From NCBI GenBank assembly GCA_040268355.1, contig JAWRIT010000123.1:1-46799 (forward strand): 46,799 nt of DNA, given 5' to 3'. A program made the translations under genes and the position numbers. Positions 1 to 8,399 of this stretch are shown here, piece after piece. The stretch's first letter is position 1; every line of letters begins with the position of its first letter. This stretch comes from UBA1367 sp040268355. Lineage in GTDB: Bacteria; Actinomycetota; Coriobacteriia; Coriobacteriales; Atopobiaceae. The notes under the pieces are model-generated. The model was not told the DNA's origin. It saw nothing but the letters and a program-made list of their open reading frames with translations, and searched no databases.

Positions 1-58
1 CCCGCTTCTGGCAGGGCCGCTATGAAAGCAGGCCTTGACCTCGCTGGCCTTGTCGGCC

Positions 59-1312
59 TTACGAGACGAGTGAGCCCACCTGGATGGTGGCATCGCTCAT
101 CAGATCATTGACGAACGAGGTCCATATTGCGGAGAGCTCGGCCTGCACCTCGGAGTACTGCTGGTAGGCCACATAGTACGCACCCTCGGCCATCGCGTAG
201 GTGGCGCCATCTGCGGTGATGTTGTAGCCAGAAAGCGCCGTGGCAAAGGGGCCGTCGGTGCTGGCCCACGTCCCCTTGCTGGCATCCCACTCGTCTCCAG
301 CCAGGTCGATGATGTAGTCGGCGTAGACCTTGCTGGGCTCGTTCGACTTGCCAGATGCGGGAGCCTCGGGAGCGGCGGGGGCCTCTGGGGTGTCCTTGCC
401 CACTACCTCCTCGCGAAGCGCGCTCATGCGAGCGGACCTCATGAGCATCGGCTTGATGTCCTCGACATCCATGCCATAGGAGGTCGCGATGGCGTCATAG
501 TCGCTCGTGCCCAACGTCTGCTCGACGAAGGTTGCGAGCTCCTCGTCAGAGACGGTAATGCCACGCTTGTCCGCCTCCTTGTCGAGGATGGCGTTGCGCG
601 CAGCAATAACAGCAGCCTCGGCGGACGGCAGGCGGTAGGTGCCATCGTCCTGCAGGGCCTCCTCGACGGTGCTCGACTGCTCGATCGCCTCACGCACCGT
701 GACGGTCTCGGTGGTGCCGTTGTAGGTGTAGGTGGCAAAGGTCTTATCGAGGTCGGCTTCGCTCACCGAGGTCTGGCCCGAGAGGTCACTTCCGCCAAAG
801 CCGCCCAGCACAAAGCGTCCAAGCACGAGGCCCAGGACAAGCGCCACGACCGTGATGGCCGCCCACACGGGCGTGCTCAGGCCGGAGGCCTTGGTCTTCT
901 GGGCGGGGGCGGGGGCGGTGGGCACGGCCTGATCGATCCGCTCGACCTCCTCTTCGGGCGCGGGCTCGGCGTCCTCGGCGGCTTCGGCGGCCGCTTCCTC
1001 CGCGACGTTTCTCACCGCCGTCTCGACACGGCTGCCGCCGCGCTCCATCTCTTCGGCCGCCGTGGCGACCTCGGTGGGAATGGTGGAGACGCCTGCGTCC
1101 TCGGCCTCGGCGGCCTCCCCGTCGCTCGCGTCCGCCTCCTTGTCATCGGCGTCGGCGTCGTCGACGCCCTCCCGCTCGGCGGCTGCGTCCTCCTCGACGG
1201 CATCGTTGGCCTGCTGGTCCTTGGCAACCTCGGTCGTATCGGCGTCAGAGGCGGCCGCATCAGCGGTCACGTCGCGCTCGTCCTCTTCTGGTGTCAGCTT
1301 GTCCTCGGACAT
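59..1312 (-). CDS. Membrane-anchored SurA-N-like protein with acidic N-terminus
   Basis: The 417-residue product has three parts. Residues 1-147 are a low-complexity, strongly acidic cytoplasmic region rich in Ala, Asp and Glu. Residues 148-171 form one transmembrane helix. The rest is an extracytoplasmic part with the helical look of a SurA/PrsA N-terminal chaperone domain (residues about 215-310: an AEAAVIAARNAILDKEADKRG stretch followed by short helices). No PpiC rotamase domain follows, so a chaperone-like role is an inference from fold resemblance. I chose the ATG at 1312 because AGGAGGT lies just upstream; an in-frame start 48 bases earlier has no such site. A possible -10 box (TAGAAT) lies at 1370-1375. 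The gene sits downstream of the LPXTG adhesin but behind a hairpin, so it is probably transcribed separately. It may be a cell-envelope folding factor or simply a lineage-specific protein. Confidence 0.7.
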   Translation of the reverse strand: MSEDKLTPEEDERDVTADAAASDADTTEVAKDQQANDAVEEDAAAEREGVDDADADDKEADASDGEAAEAEDAGVSTIPTEVATAAEEMERGGSRVETAVRNVAEEAAAEAAEDAEPAPEEEVERIDQAVPTAPAPAQKTKASGLSTPVWAAITVVALVLGLVLGRFVLGGFGGSDLSGQTSVSEADLDKTFATYTYNGTTETVTVREAIEQSSTVEEALQDDGTYRLPSAEAAVIAARNAILDKEADKRGITVSDEELATFVEQTLGTSDYDAIATSYGMDVEDIKPMLMRSARMSALREEVVGKDTPEAPAAPEAPASGKSNEPSKVYADYIIDLAGDEWDASKGTWASTDGPFATALSGYNITADGATYAMAEGAYYVAYQQYSEVQAELSAIWTSFVNDLMSDATIQVGSLVS

Positions 1313-1440
1313 ACGGGAACCTCCTGGTTCGGTTGCAACACATGCGGGCACTCTGCCCATAGACAGGACATTCTACCGTAGTGACGTCCACCAGGCCGCA
1401 TTTCCTCATGTCTCCATCGAACGGAAGAGAAGCTGACAGA

Positions 1441-1476
1441 AGACGGGCGGACGCCCCAGGTGGGCTCCGCCCGTCT
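1441..1476 (-). terminator. Hairpin terminator after the LPXTG gene
   Basis: An 11-bp perfect inverted repeat (AGACGGGCGGA at 1441-1451 and its complement at 1466-1476) encloses a 14-base loop. It lies 41 bases past the adhesin stop codon. The tail on the minus strand is only moderately T-rich, so it may be a weak terminator or an mRNA-stabilising hairpin. Confidence 0.55.
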
Positions 1477-1517
1477 CAGCAACGCATCAGGATCGCCTCT
1501 CGGCGACGCGCTTGTTT

Positions 1518-3596
1518 CTAGGAGCGCCTCCTCTTCAGGACGAACGCTCCGGCCAGGGATGCGAGCGAGAGCGCCGCCAAGCCAGCCGGCGCCGCCATGC
1601 TCGTCACATCGCCGGTCTTGGGCAGCGGGGGCTTGGTTGCCTTGGTCTTGGTCCTCTTTGTGGGCGTAGGGGTTGGCTTGTCCGGATCCGACGGCTTGGG
1701 GGTCGGCTTGTCCGGGTCTGACGGATCTGACGGCTTGGGGGTCGGCTTATCCGGGTCCGTGGGCGTGGGCGTCGGCTTGTCCGGGTCCGTGGGCTTGTCG
1801 GGATCCGTGGGGGTAGGAGTCGGGTTGTCAGGATCCGTTGGCGTGGGAGTCGGGTCTTCGGGCTCCGTGGGCGTCGTCGGCTCGTGCGTGTTCGTGACCG
1901 TGAAACCAGACGAGGCGTCCCCCGAGACCGCCGCGGTGTAGCCCTCAACGGAGTCCTCGCTCACGGTGTAGACGATCTCCTCACCTGCGTCGTACTTCGC
2001 GAGACCGGAGAAGGTGCCGGACCAGCCGTTGTCCTCGGAGAGGGTCAGGGTCTTGCCGGTCTCCTGATCGTTGGCGAGCAGACGCACGGTGACGCTCTCG
2101 GGACGCAGGCCATCCTGGTCGTCAGCGTCATCCCAGACCTTGGTGACGCTAACGGACGTGGTCTCAGGCTCGGGCTCGGGCTTGCTGTTCTTCACGGTTA
2201 TGACGACGCCGTCCTCGCCCACACTCACCTCTCTCGGAGTCGGGTCGAGCTCGTAGCCATCCGGCGCGTTGGTCTCGACGACGGTGAACGTGCCAGAAGC
2301 GACCTCCGCCGCCGAGTAGACGGAAGACTGCGCTATGCCGTTGGCGTCCGTCGTGACGGTCTCCGTCGTGCCGCTCGGAGAGGTGATCTCGAACTCGGCC
2401 CCCTCAAGGACGTCATAGGTCTCGGCGTCGACCTTGTAGACGGTGATGCGGTAGCCGGTGTCCAGCTGTATCGTGCCACCCGAGGCCACCTTCGACTCGC
2501 GGACGGACGTGATCACGGTCGTGGTCTTGTCCGTCTGATTGGTCAGCACTTCCTCGTCGGCGGTCACCGAGACAGAGTTGGCGATCCTGGTGCCGTTGGC
2601 CGGCGCGGTCGTCCAGTAGGTCACCTGGTAGGATGCAGGCTGCCCGTTGGAGGCGAGGCGGCTGGACGCATCAGGGATGGTGACTTTGAACTCGGTGTGG
2701 GAGCTGTTCCACTCCACCGTGTAGTCGACCTCCCGCGTCAGCGTGGTCCAGTCCGTGAAGGTAAGGCCCGAATCGTAGTGGCCCGCGGCCACACTGAGCG
2801 ACTCCGGGATGAACTGCGCGGCGGCGTAGTCCTCCGAGATGGTGTCGGTGATGACGATGGTGTCATAGGACTGCTGGTTCGTATTGATCCTCAGCGCGAA
2901 GGGGTGCATGTACTCGCCGCTCTTGCCCAGTGCCTCTGAGGTCCACGACTGCTGCCGTATGACGCCGTTGATCTTGGCGAAGTTCTCCTTGCCGATCGTG
3001 TCGCTATGGTCGCTCGAGGACTTCTCCTTCACCGTGATGGTGTGGGTAATGGAGTCCACCGTCTCCGTGGAAGGGTAGGTGACGGTGGTCTCGGTGGTCG
3101 TCTCCTCCACCGTGAACGTGGTGTAGAAGGTGCCCTTTATGCCTGAGACCGTCGTGGCGCCGGTCTGCGCGAGGTACTCCTCGAGGTTCTTTATGGTGAC
3201 CGTAACGGTGGCGCCCGCTCCCGCGCCGTTGGAGGTCACGTTCACATCGCCGACCGCGAGGTTTGTGGCCTCGTCCTTCAGCTCGAACGAGGTCGAATCG
3301 ACGGTGAAGGGGGCCGGCACGGTGAAGGTGAAGGTGTCCCCATCACTCACGTTGCCGTCGTAGGGCGAGAGGTCGAAGTCGACCTCGAAGCTGTAGTTTG
3401 AGCCCTTGGTCAAGTTGTAGACCCCGTTGGTCTGGGTGACGTAGGTCCCGTTCGACGTGTCCCAGAGGGAGACGTCGGTGATCACGTTCGACAGCTCCTT
3501 CGCCTCCGCATGCTGGACAAATACCATGCCGACAAGCATCGCGAGAAGGAACGCCAGGGCAGCGAATGCCCCTCTCCTCTTCTTTGCCATCTCCAT
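1518..3596 (-). CDS. LPXTG-anchored surface adhesin with Cna-B domains
   Basis: This 692-residue surface protein should be covalently attached to peptidoglycan by a sortase. It starts with a Lys/Arg-rich signal peptide ending near an AEA cleavage site. A beta-rich, Thr-rich adhesin region of about 350 residues follows, resembling the collagen-binding A-type fold. Next comes a SpaA/prealbumin-like domain (YKVDAETYDVLEGAEFEI), then a Cna-B domain running from VTKVWDD to VTNTHEP. The Lys, Glu (YTVSED) and Asn positions needed for a self-formed isopeptide bond are present. A Pro/Thr/Asp/Lys stalk of PTPTDPDKP repeats leads to LPKTGD, a hydrophobic helix and KRRRS. Three in-frame ATGs (3599, 3596, 3590) follow one GGAGGT site; I chose 3596 for spacing. 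A pilus subunit is an alternative, but no sortase or second pilin is nearby. Confidence 0.9.
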   Translation of the reverse strand: MEMAKKRRGAFAALAFLLAMLVGMVFVQHAEAKELSNVITDVSLWDTSNGTYVTQTNGVYNLTKGSNYSFEVDFDLSPYDGNVSDGDTFTFTVPAPFTVDSTSFELKDEATNLAVGDVNVTSNGAGAGATVTVTIKNLEEYLAQTGATTVSGIKGTFYTTFTVEETTTETTVTYPSTETVDSITHTITVKEKSSSDHSDTIGKENFAKINGVIRQQSWTSEALGKSGEYMHPFALRINTNQQSYDTIVITDTISEDYAAAQFIPESLSVAAGHYDSGLTFTDWTTLTREVDYTVEWNSSHTEFKVTIPDASSRLASNGQPASYQVTYWTTAPANGTRIANSVSVTADEEVLTNQTDKTTTVITSVRESKVASGGTIQLDTGYRITVYKVDAETYDVLEGAEFEITSPSGTTETVTTDANGIAQSSVYSAAEVASGTFTVVETNAPDGYELDPTPREVSVGEDGVVITVKNSKPEPEPETTSVSVTKVWDDADDQDGLRPESVTVRLLANDQETGKTLTLSEDNGWSGTFSGLAKYDAGEEIVYTVSEDSVEGYTAAVSGDASSGFTVTNTHEPTTPTEPEDPTPTPTDPDNPTPTPTDPDKPTDPDKPTPTPTDPDKPTPKPSDPSDPDKPTPKPSDPDKPTPTPTKRTKTKATKPPLPKTGDVTSMAAPAGLAALSLASLAGAFVLKRRRS

Positions 3597-4585
3597 CATG
3601 ACCTCCGTCGTGTCCAATCAAGCCAAGGTATAAGGCCGAGTGAACTATCCACCTACTGCTTGTGCAACATAGAGTTGCCCTCACTCCAATATCGCAGATA
3701 CATGCTGGGCATTCTACCGTAAGAGGTACACTGTGAGTTTTATATCCTCGGCATTTCGTTGATGTTGGCACTGTTTTCGGCGACCGGTCGAAAATGGGAT
3801 AAAGGCTCGAGGTCTCAGGGTGTCCCTCCCGACAAAGATGGCTCTGCCGATGGGCAGGACCGAGACGAGGGCCTTGCACTGCGTCTCGACAAGAAGGTTG
3901 CGACCTGACCTCCAACCCACCCGCTGGCACGGAACGACCATTAGCCAATATATCAATATATGAATGAAGTCCTGAGAGCCCGTTTAAGGCCCCTCTCGCG
4001 ACGGGAACGGCCTATATCACCTGCCCGAGCAATGACGCCGGAGACGCCTTCGAGGACCGTACGGCCCCGGTGGCGTATCGGCACTTACAAACGTGCAGGT
4101 CAGATGCCTTGTTATCTTGCCACGATGCGCCACCGGAGCGACATCAACTCCCAAAAGTGAGTCTTTGACCTGCGTGTCCTCGACGCTCCATAGCGTCCGA
4201 ACGCGCCATACGGACCACAAAAACGTCCCCATATGTGGGGAATATCAAACATATTTGATGTGGCAACTGGGGAAATGCAGACCGATTTGGAGATATGGGG
4301 ACGTTTTTCGAGACAAGGTGAGCGCACCGTGCCGAACGGAGCGGGTTGGCCCCATCGACAGCCGTGGCGCCCATGCTCTTCGACCGCCACGCGACGTTGG
4401 GCGCGACACCGTTCGCGCGCTACGATGTGCGACACCTGCCACCGAGGGGCCGAGGTACCCGAGGATGTCCTTGCTGCTATGTCCTCGTCCTGAGTGCCCA
4501 GGACACGGCTGTCGTGGTCAAGGTGGCCACAGCGCACAGGAGGGGCAGGTCGGGGGGTACTCCCACCCCGTCAGCGAAGGTGGAC
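3597..4585. other. Gene-poor intergenic region
   Basis: About 1 kb separates the upstream side of the LPXTG gene from the end of the transporter operon. I see no reading frame that looks coding: every frame crossing it is short and rich in Arg, His and Cys. No tRNA signature was found. The right part holds a 90-bp nested palindrome (4219-4308). The left part should hold the adhesin promoter; a TACGGTAGAATG string (minus strand, 3711-3721) could carry its -10 box. The rest is unexplained. Confidence 0.5.
4219..4308. repeat. Nested palindromic element with 16-bp terminal inverted repeats
   Basis: Perfect 16-bp inverted arms, AAAAACGTCCCCATAT at 4219-4234 and its complement at 4293-4308, enclose a second small palindrome, ATCAAA-CATA-TTTGAT, at 4244-4259. 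The element is locally AT-rich in a GC-rich neighbourhood. The size and terminal repeats resemble a miniature inverted-repeat element or REP-type repeat, but no clear target-site duplication is visible. It could also act as a long-loop hairpin in RNA. Confidence 0.6.
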
Positions 4586-4633
4586 CAAAAAAGCACGCGG
4601 GCTGCACGAGGAGCTTCCTCGTGCGGCCCGCGT
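4586..4633 (-). terminator. Strong Rho-independent terminator of the nucleoside transporter operon
   Basis: A long GC-rich stem (about 19 pairs with one mismatch, arms 4595-4613 and 4615-4633, tight loop) is followed on the minus strand by GCTTTTTTGG. It lies 20 bases past the last permease stop codon and ends the operon. Confidence 0.9.
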
Positions 4634-4652
4634 CCGTCAGGTGTCGATTCCC

Positions 4653-5648
4653 CTATCGGTCCTCGCGGAAGTATGGCAACCCCAGGCTGTCCGGAGGTTG
4701 GTTCTCCCGCTTGTTGCGCAAACTGGAGATGATCAGCACCACGATGGTCACCACGTAGGGCAGCATCTTGTAAAGCTCCTTGACCGCCAGGTTCTTGCCA
4801 GTGGGGATGAACAGGTACAGGATGTAGAGCCCACCGAACAGGATGGAGGCGGGCACGGCCAGGTTCGGCCGCCAGATGGTGAAGATCACGAGCGCGATGG
4901 CCAGCCAGCCCCGGTCGCCGAAGGCGTCGTTACTCCAGATGCCGTTCGCGTAGTCCATGACGTAGTACAGCCCGCCCAGCCCCGCGATCATGCAGCCCAG
5001 GCAGGTCGCCACGTACTTGTAGCGCGTGATGTCGATGCCCGCCGCGTCCGCCGTGGCGGGGTTCTCGCCCACCGCGCGCAGCTGCAGCCCCACGCGCGTA
5101 CGCGCGAGCACGAAGGAGGCCGCGAGCGCCAGGGCCACCGCAAGGTAGGCGAGAAAGCTGTAGGAGCAGAAGATCTTGCCGAACCACCCCAGCGAGGAGG
5201 CGAAGGGCAGCGTCGTGCGGAAGACCTTGCTGGTGGCGCCGAGCGAGATGGTGGGCACGTCGGCCCCCGTCAGCTTGATGAGCGAGCCGCCGAAGAAGTT
5301 GCCGAATCCCACGCCAAAGGTCGTCATGGCCAGACCGGTCACGTTCTGATTGGCCCTGAGGTTAACGGTCAGGAAACAGTAGAGCAAACCCATCGCCAGC
5401 GAGCCGAGCAGGCAACACACGACGGGCACGAGCACGGCCACAAGGCCGTTCATCTGGGAGGGGTCGGCGAGGCTGCCCTCATAGAGGAACGATCCGATGA
5501 CGCCGCAGATGCCACCCACGTACATCACGCCGGGAATCCCGAGGTTGAGGTTGCCGGACTTCTCGGTGATGATCTCACCGGTGCTCCCAAAGAGAAGCGG
5601 GATGCCCTGGGCGACGGCGCGCGGGATGAACGAGACCATATCAAGCAT
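4653..5648 (-). CDS. BMP-type ABC transporter permease (second subunit)
   Basis: This 331-residue inner-membrane permease belongs to the branched-chain/ribose-type permease family (BPD_transp_2), the NupQ/YufQ subgroup that pairs with BMP lipoproteins. Its N-terminal IPLLFGSTGEIITEKSGNLN stretch is characteristic: guanosine and nucleoside permeases of this type carry a T-GEI-E-GN-NLG signature before the first membrane-embedded segments. About eight to ten hydrophobic helices follow. The ATG at 5648 is preceded by AAGGAGG and overlaps the end of the preceding permease gene by 8 bases, so translation is probably coupled. It is the last gene of the operon, followed by a strong terminator. Substrate is inferred as a purine nucleoside or base because xpt lies upstream. 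Confidence 0.9.
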   Translation of the reverse strand: MLDMVSFIPRAVAQGIPLLFGSTGEIITEKSGNLNLGIPGVMYVGGICGVIGSFLYEGSLADPSQMNGLVAVLVPVVCCLLGSLAMGLLYCFLTVNLRANQNVTGLAMTTFGVGFGNFFGGSLIKLTGADVPTISLGATSKVFRTTLPFASSLGWFGKIFCSYSFLAYLAVALALAASFVLARTRVGLQLRAVGENPATADAAGIDITRYKYVATCLGCMIAGLGGLYYVMDYANGIWSNDAFGDRGWLAIALVIFTIWRPNLAVPASILFGGLYILYLFIPTGKNLAVKELYKMLPYVVTIVVLIISSLRNKRENQPPDSLGLPYFREDR

Positions 5649-6726
5649 TGCGTGCGCCCTCCTTCTCCTTCTTGCGGACGTTGAGGCGGTAGGTGACAAA
5701 GAACTCGCTGCCGATGATGAAGAACAGGATGATGGCCGTCAGGATGTCGCCGTAGCTCTGGTTCAGGCCAAAGCTCGTCGAGATCTCTGCGGCGCCGCGT
5801 CCCATGAACACCAGAAGCAGGCTGCTCGCCACCATGACGATCGGGTTGAACTGGGAGAGCCACGTGACCATGACGGCCGTGAACCCGCGCCCTCCCGCGA
5901 TGGTGGTCGTGATGGTGTGGTCGGTCCCTGCCACCAGAAGCAGCCCCGCGAGCCCGCAGATGGCGCCCGAGAGCAGAAGCGTGCGCACGATGACCCGCTC
6001 CACCTTGATGCCCACGTAGCGAGCGGTGTTGGTGCTCTCCCCCACCACCGAGATCTCGTAGCCGTGCTTGCTGTAGGTGAGGTAGGCGTGCATGGCGACG
6101 GTGACCGCCACGACGATCAGGATGTTGAGCAGGTACTTGTAGGAGCCGATCTGCGGCAGCCAACCCATCTCGGTGCTCTGGTTGATGATGCCGATCTTGC
6201 CCGAGCCACGGGGCACCTCCCACCTGATGACGTAGTAGGCCACCAGCTGGGTGGCCACGTAGTTCATCATGAGGGTGAACAGCGTCTCGTTGGTGTTCCA
6301 CCGGGCCTTGAAGGCGGCGGGGACCAGCGCCCAGAGGGCGCCGGCGGCGAGCGCGGCCACGATCTCGAGCAGGATGACCAGCGCGCCAGGCAGCCGACCT
6401 CCCAGAAGGAGCATGACGGCCGCCGCAGCCAGGCCACCGACCAGGATCTGCCCCTCGCCGCCCAGGTTCCAGAACCGCATGCGAAACGCCGGGGTCAGCG
6501 CGAGCGAGACGCACAGCAAAATCGCCGTCTCCTGCAGCAGGATCCAGACCTTGCGCGAGGACCCGAAAGCCCCCTCGAACATGGTCGCGTACACGCGCAG
6601 GGGGTTGAGCCCTGTCACCAGCGTCGTGACGATGCCGCAGGCGACCAGGGCCGCCACGATCGCCCCCGCGCGGATCGCCATCGCCTGCGCCAGCGGCAGC
6701 TCCTTGCGCTTGCTGATGTGGATCAT
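5641..6726 (-). CDS. BMP-type ABC transporter permease (first subunit)
   Basis: This 361-residue multispanning permease is the NupP/YufP-type partner of the downstream permease. The MRFWNLGGEGQILVG stretch (around residues 80-95) matches the conserved E-Q---G segment of this permease family. About nine to ten hydrophobic helices are visible. The start codon overlaps the ATPase stop codon as ATGA (6723-6726), and its own stop overlaps the next permease gene by 8 bases. The three transport genes are thus a tightly coupled unit. Known relatives import purine nucleosides; the precise substrate here is inferred. Confidence 0.9.
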   Translation of the reverse strand: MIHISKRKELPLAQAMAIRAGAIVAALVACGIVTTLVTGLNPLRVYATMFEGAFGSSRKVWILLQETAILLCVSLALTPAFRMRFWNLGGEGQILVGGLAAAAVMLLLGGRLPGALVILLEIVAALAAGALWALVPAAFKARWNTNETLFTLMMNYVATQLVAYYVIRWEVPRGSGKIGIINQSTEMGWLPQIGSYKYLLNILIVVAVTVAMHAYLTYSKHGYEISVVGESTNTARYVGIKVERVIVRTLLLSGAICGLAGLLLVAGTDHTITTTIAGGRGFTAVMVTWLSQFNPIVMVASSLLLVFMGRGAAEISTSFGLNQSYGDILTAIILFFIIGSEFFVTYRLNVRKKEKEGARNA

Positions 6727-8255
6727 TGCGCCTCACCGCCCAGCTTCGTCATCATGAGACCGACCTCGTTCTTTGTGGTGTAGCGGCCGTCCACGATGCC
6801 CGAGACCTTCCCGTCGCACAAAACCAGGATGCGATCGCATAGCTCGAGCAGCACGTCCAGGTCCTCCCCCACATACACCACGGCCGCACCAGCCGCCTTC
6901 TGCCGGTTGATCAGGTCATAGATCAGGTAGGAGGAGTTGACGTCCAGGCCGCGCACCGCATAGGCCGTGAGCAGCACGGTCGGTGACGAGGAGATCTCAC
7001 GGCCCACCAGCACCTTCTGCACGTTTCCGCCCGAGAGCCGCCTGACCGGCGTCTCGAGGCTGCTGGTGCTGACCTCCAGCTCTTCGACGACCTTCTCGGC
7101 GAGCCGCTTGGGCCCCCTGCGGTCGGTGAAGGGCGAGGACCCCGCACGGAAGGACCGCAGCATCATGTTGTCGGTGAGGTCCATGCTGCCGACCAGGCCC
7201 ATGCCCAGCCGGTCCTCCGGCACGAAGGAGAGCGCCACGCCCATGGCGGCAATCTCCTGAGGGTCCTTGCCGATGAGCTGCTCGATCGAGCCATCGTCGT
7301 GGAGGTACTCGATGCTGCCGATCTCGACGGCCTGAAGCCCCGCGATGGCCTCGAGCAGCTCCTTCTGGCCCGAGCCTGAGATGCCGGCGATGCCCAGGAT
7401 CTCGCCGGAGTAGACCGAGAACGAGACGTTGTCCAACTTGATGACGCCCTCGGCGCCCCGCACCGTGAGGCCCTGCACCCGGACACGCCGTTTGGGGTTC
7501 ACCGGACGGGGCCGCTCGATGTTGAGGTTCACCTGACGGCCCACCATCATGGTGGTCATCTCTTCCTCGGAGCTCTCCGCGGTGACGAGCTCGCCCACGC
7601 AGACGCCCTGGCGGAGCACCACCACGCGGTCGCTGATGTCGCGCACCTCGTGCAGCTTGTGGGTGATGATGACGATCGCCTTGCCGGCGTCGCGCATGGT
7701 GCGCAGCACCGCAAAGAGCCGGTCGGCCTCCTGGGGGGTGAGCACGGCGGTCGGCTCGTCCAAGATGAGGATGTCGGCCCCCCGGTAGAGCAGCTTCACG
7801 ATCTCGACGGTCTGCTTCTGGGAGACGGACATGTCGTAGACCTTCTGGTCGGGGTCCACCTCAAAGCCATAGCTGTCGCAGATCTCGCGGATGCGCCGCG
7901 AGGCGGCCGCCAGGTCGAAGCCGCCCTCCTCCGTAAGCCCGAGCACGATGTTCTCGGTGGCCGTGAAGACGTCCACCAGCTTGAAGTGCTGGTGGATCAT
8001 GCCGATGCCGTGATCGAAGGCATCCTTGGGAGAGCCGATGACCACCGGCGCACCGTCTATCTCCATGCTGCCCGCGTCCGGGTAGTAGATGCCCGAGAGC
8101 ATGTTCATGAGCGTGGTCTTGCCACTGCCATTCTCGCCGAGCAAGGCCAGGATCTCGCCACGGTAGATGTCAAGGCTCACCTGACGGTTGGCCTGCACCT
8201 GTCCGAAGGACTTCGAGATCTCGCGCATGCGCACGGCTCGCTGCTTGTCTGCCAT
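6723..8255 (-). CDS. Twin-NBD ABC ATPase of the nucleoside transporter
   Basis: This 510-residue cytoplasmic ATPase has two fused nucleotide-binding domains, as in the RbsA/MglA/NupO (YufO) group. The first domain has an intact Walker A (GENGSGKTT, residues 40-48) and Walker B (ILILDEPT), but its signature is MSVSQKQ rather than LSGGQ. The second domain has a degenerate P-loop (GISGSGQKE), an intact LSGGNVQK signature, and LTAYAVRGLD where relatives usually have a Q/E-P-T-RGLD Walker B. Degeneracy in the second P-loop is usual for the family; the Walker B change is less so. It overlaps the next permease by four bases. The start follows AAGGGGAC. It powers import of the BMP lipoprotein ligand. 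Confidence 0.92.
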   Translation of the reverse strand: MADKQRAVRMREISKSFGQVQANRQVSLDIYRGEILALLGENGSGKTTLMNMLSGIYYPDAGSMEIDGAPVVIGSPKDAFDHGIGMIHQHFKLVDVFTATENIVLGLTEEGGFDLAAASRRIREICDSYGFEVDPDQKVYDMSVSQKQTVEIVKLLYRGADILILDEPTAVLTPQEADRLFAVLRTMRDAGKAIVIITHKLHEVRDISDRVVVLRQGVCVGELVTAESSEEEMTTMMVGRQVNLNIERPRPVNPKRRVRVQGLTVRGAEGVIKLDNVSFSVYSGEILGIAGISGSGQKELLEAIAGLQAVEIGSIEYLHDDGSIEQLIGKDPQEIAAMGVALSFVPEDRLGMGLVGSMDLTDNMMLRSFRAGSSPFTDRRGPKRLAEKVVEELEVSTSSLETPVRRLSGGNVQKVLVGREISSSPTVLLTAYAVRGLDVNSSYLIYDLINRQKAAGAAVVYVGEDLDVLLELCDRILVLCDGKVSGIVDGRYTTKNEVGLMMTKLGGEAQ

Positions 8256-8350
8256 GGTCCCCTTTCGTCACCTGAGGAAGGACGGGACGCGCCGACGATG
8301 GGCCCTGCACCCCCGCCATCCGCACCCCGCATCCGTCCACGCCGCTTACG

Positions 8351-8386
8351 CAGGAAGAAGGGGCGACCCCACGCAGGGGCCGCCCC
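8351..8386 (-). terminator. Hairpin between lipoprotein gene and transporter genes
   Basis: GGGGCGACCCC (8360-8370) and GGGGCCGCCCC (8376-8386) form an 11-bp stem with one mismatch and a 5-base loop. Read on the minus strand it is followed by CTTCTTCC. It lies just past the lipoprotein stop and may partly terminate transcription. This would leave the binding protein more abundant than the membrane components, a common arrangement. Confidence 0.65.
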
Positions 8387-8399
8387 GATCGTCCCGTCT

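Noticed and set aside
3..38. Possible C-terminus of a plus-strand gene (RFWQGRYESRP then stop)
   Set aside because: Only eleven codons are visible at the window edge; too short to support.
3960..4758. Several overlapping frames between the adhesin and the transporter operon
   Set aside because: Composition is typical of non-coding GC-rich DNA, and they cross a palindrome and a terminator.
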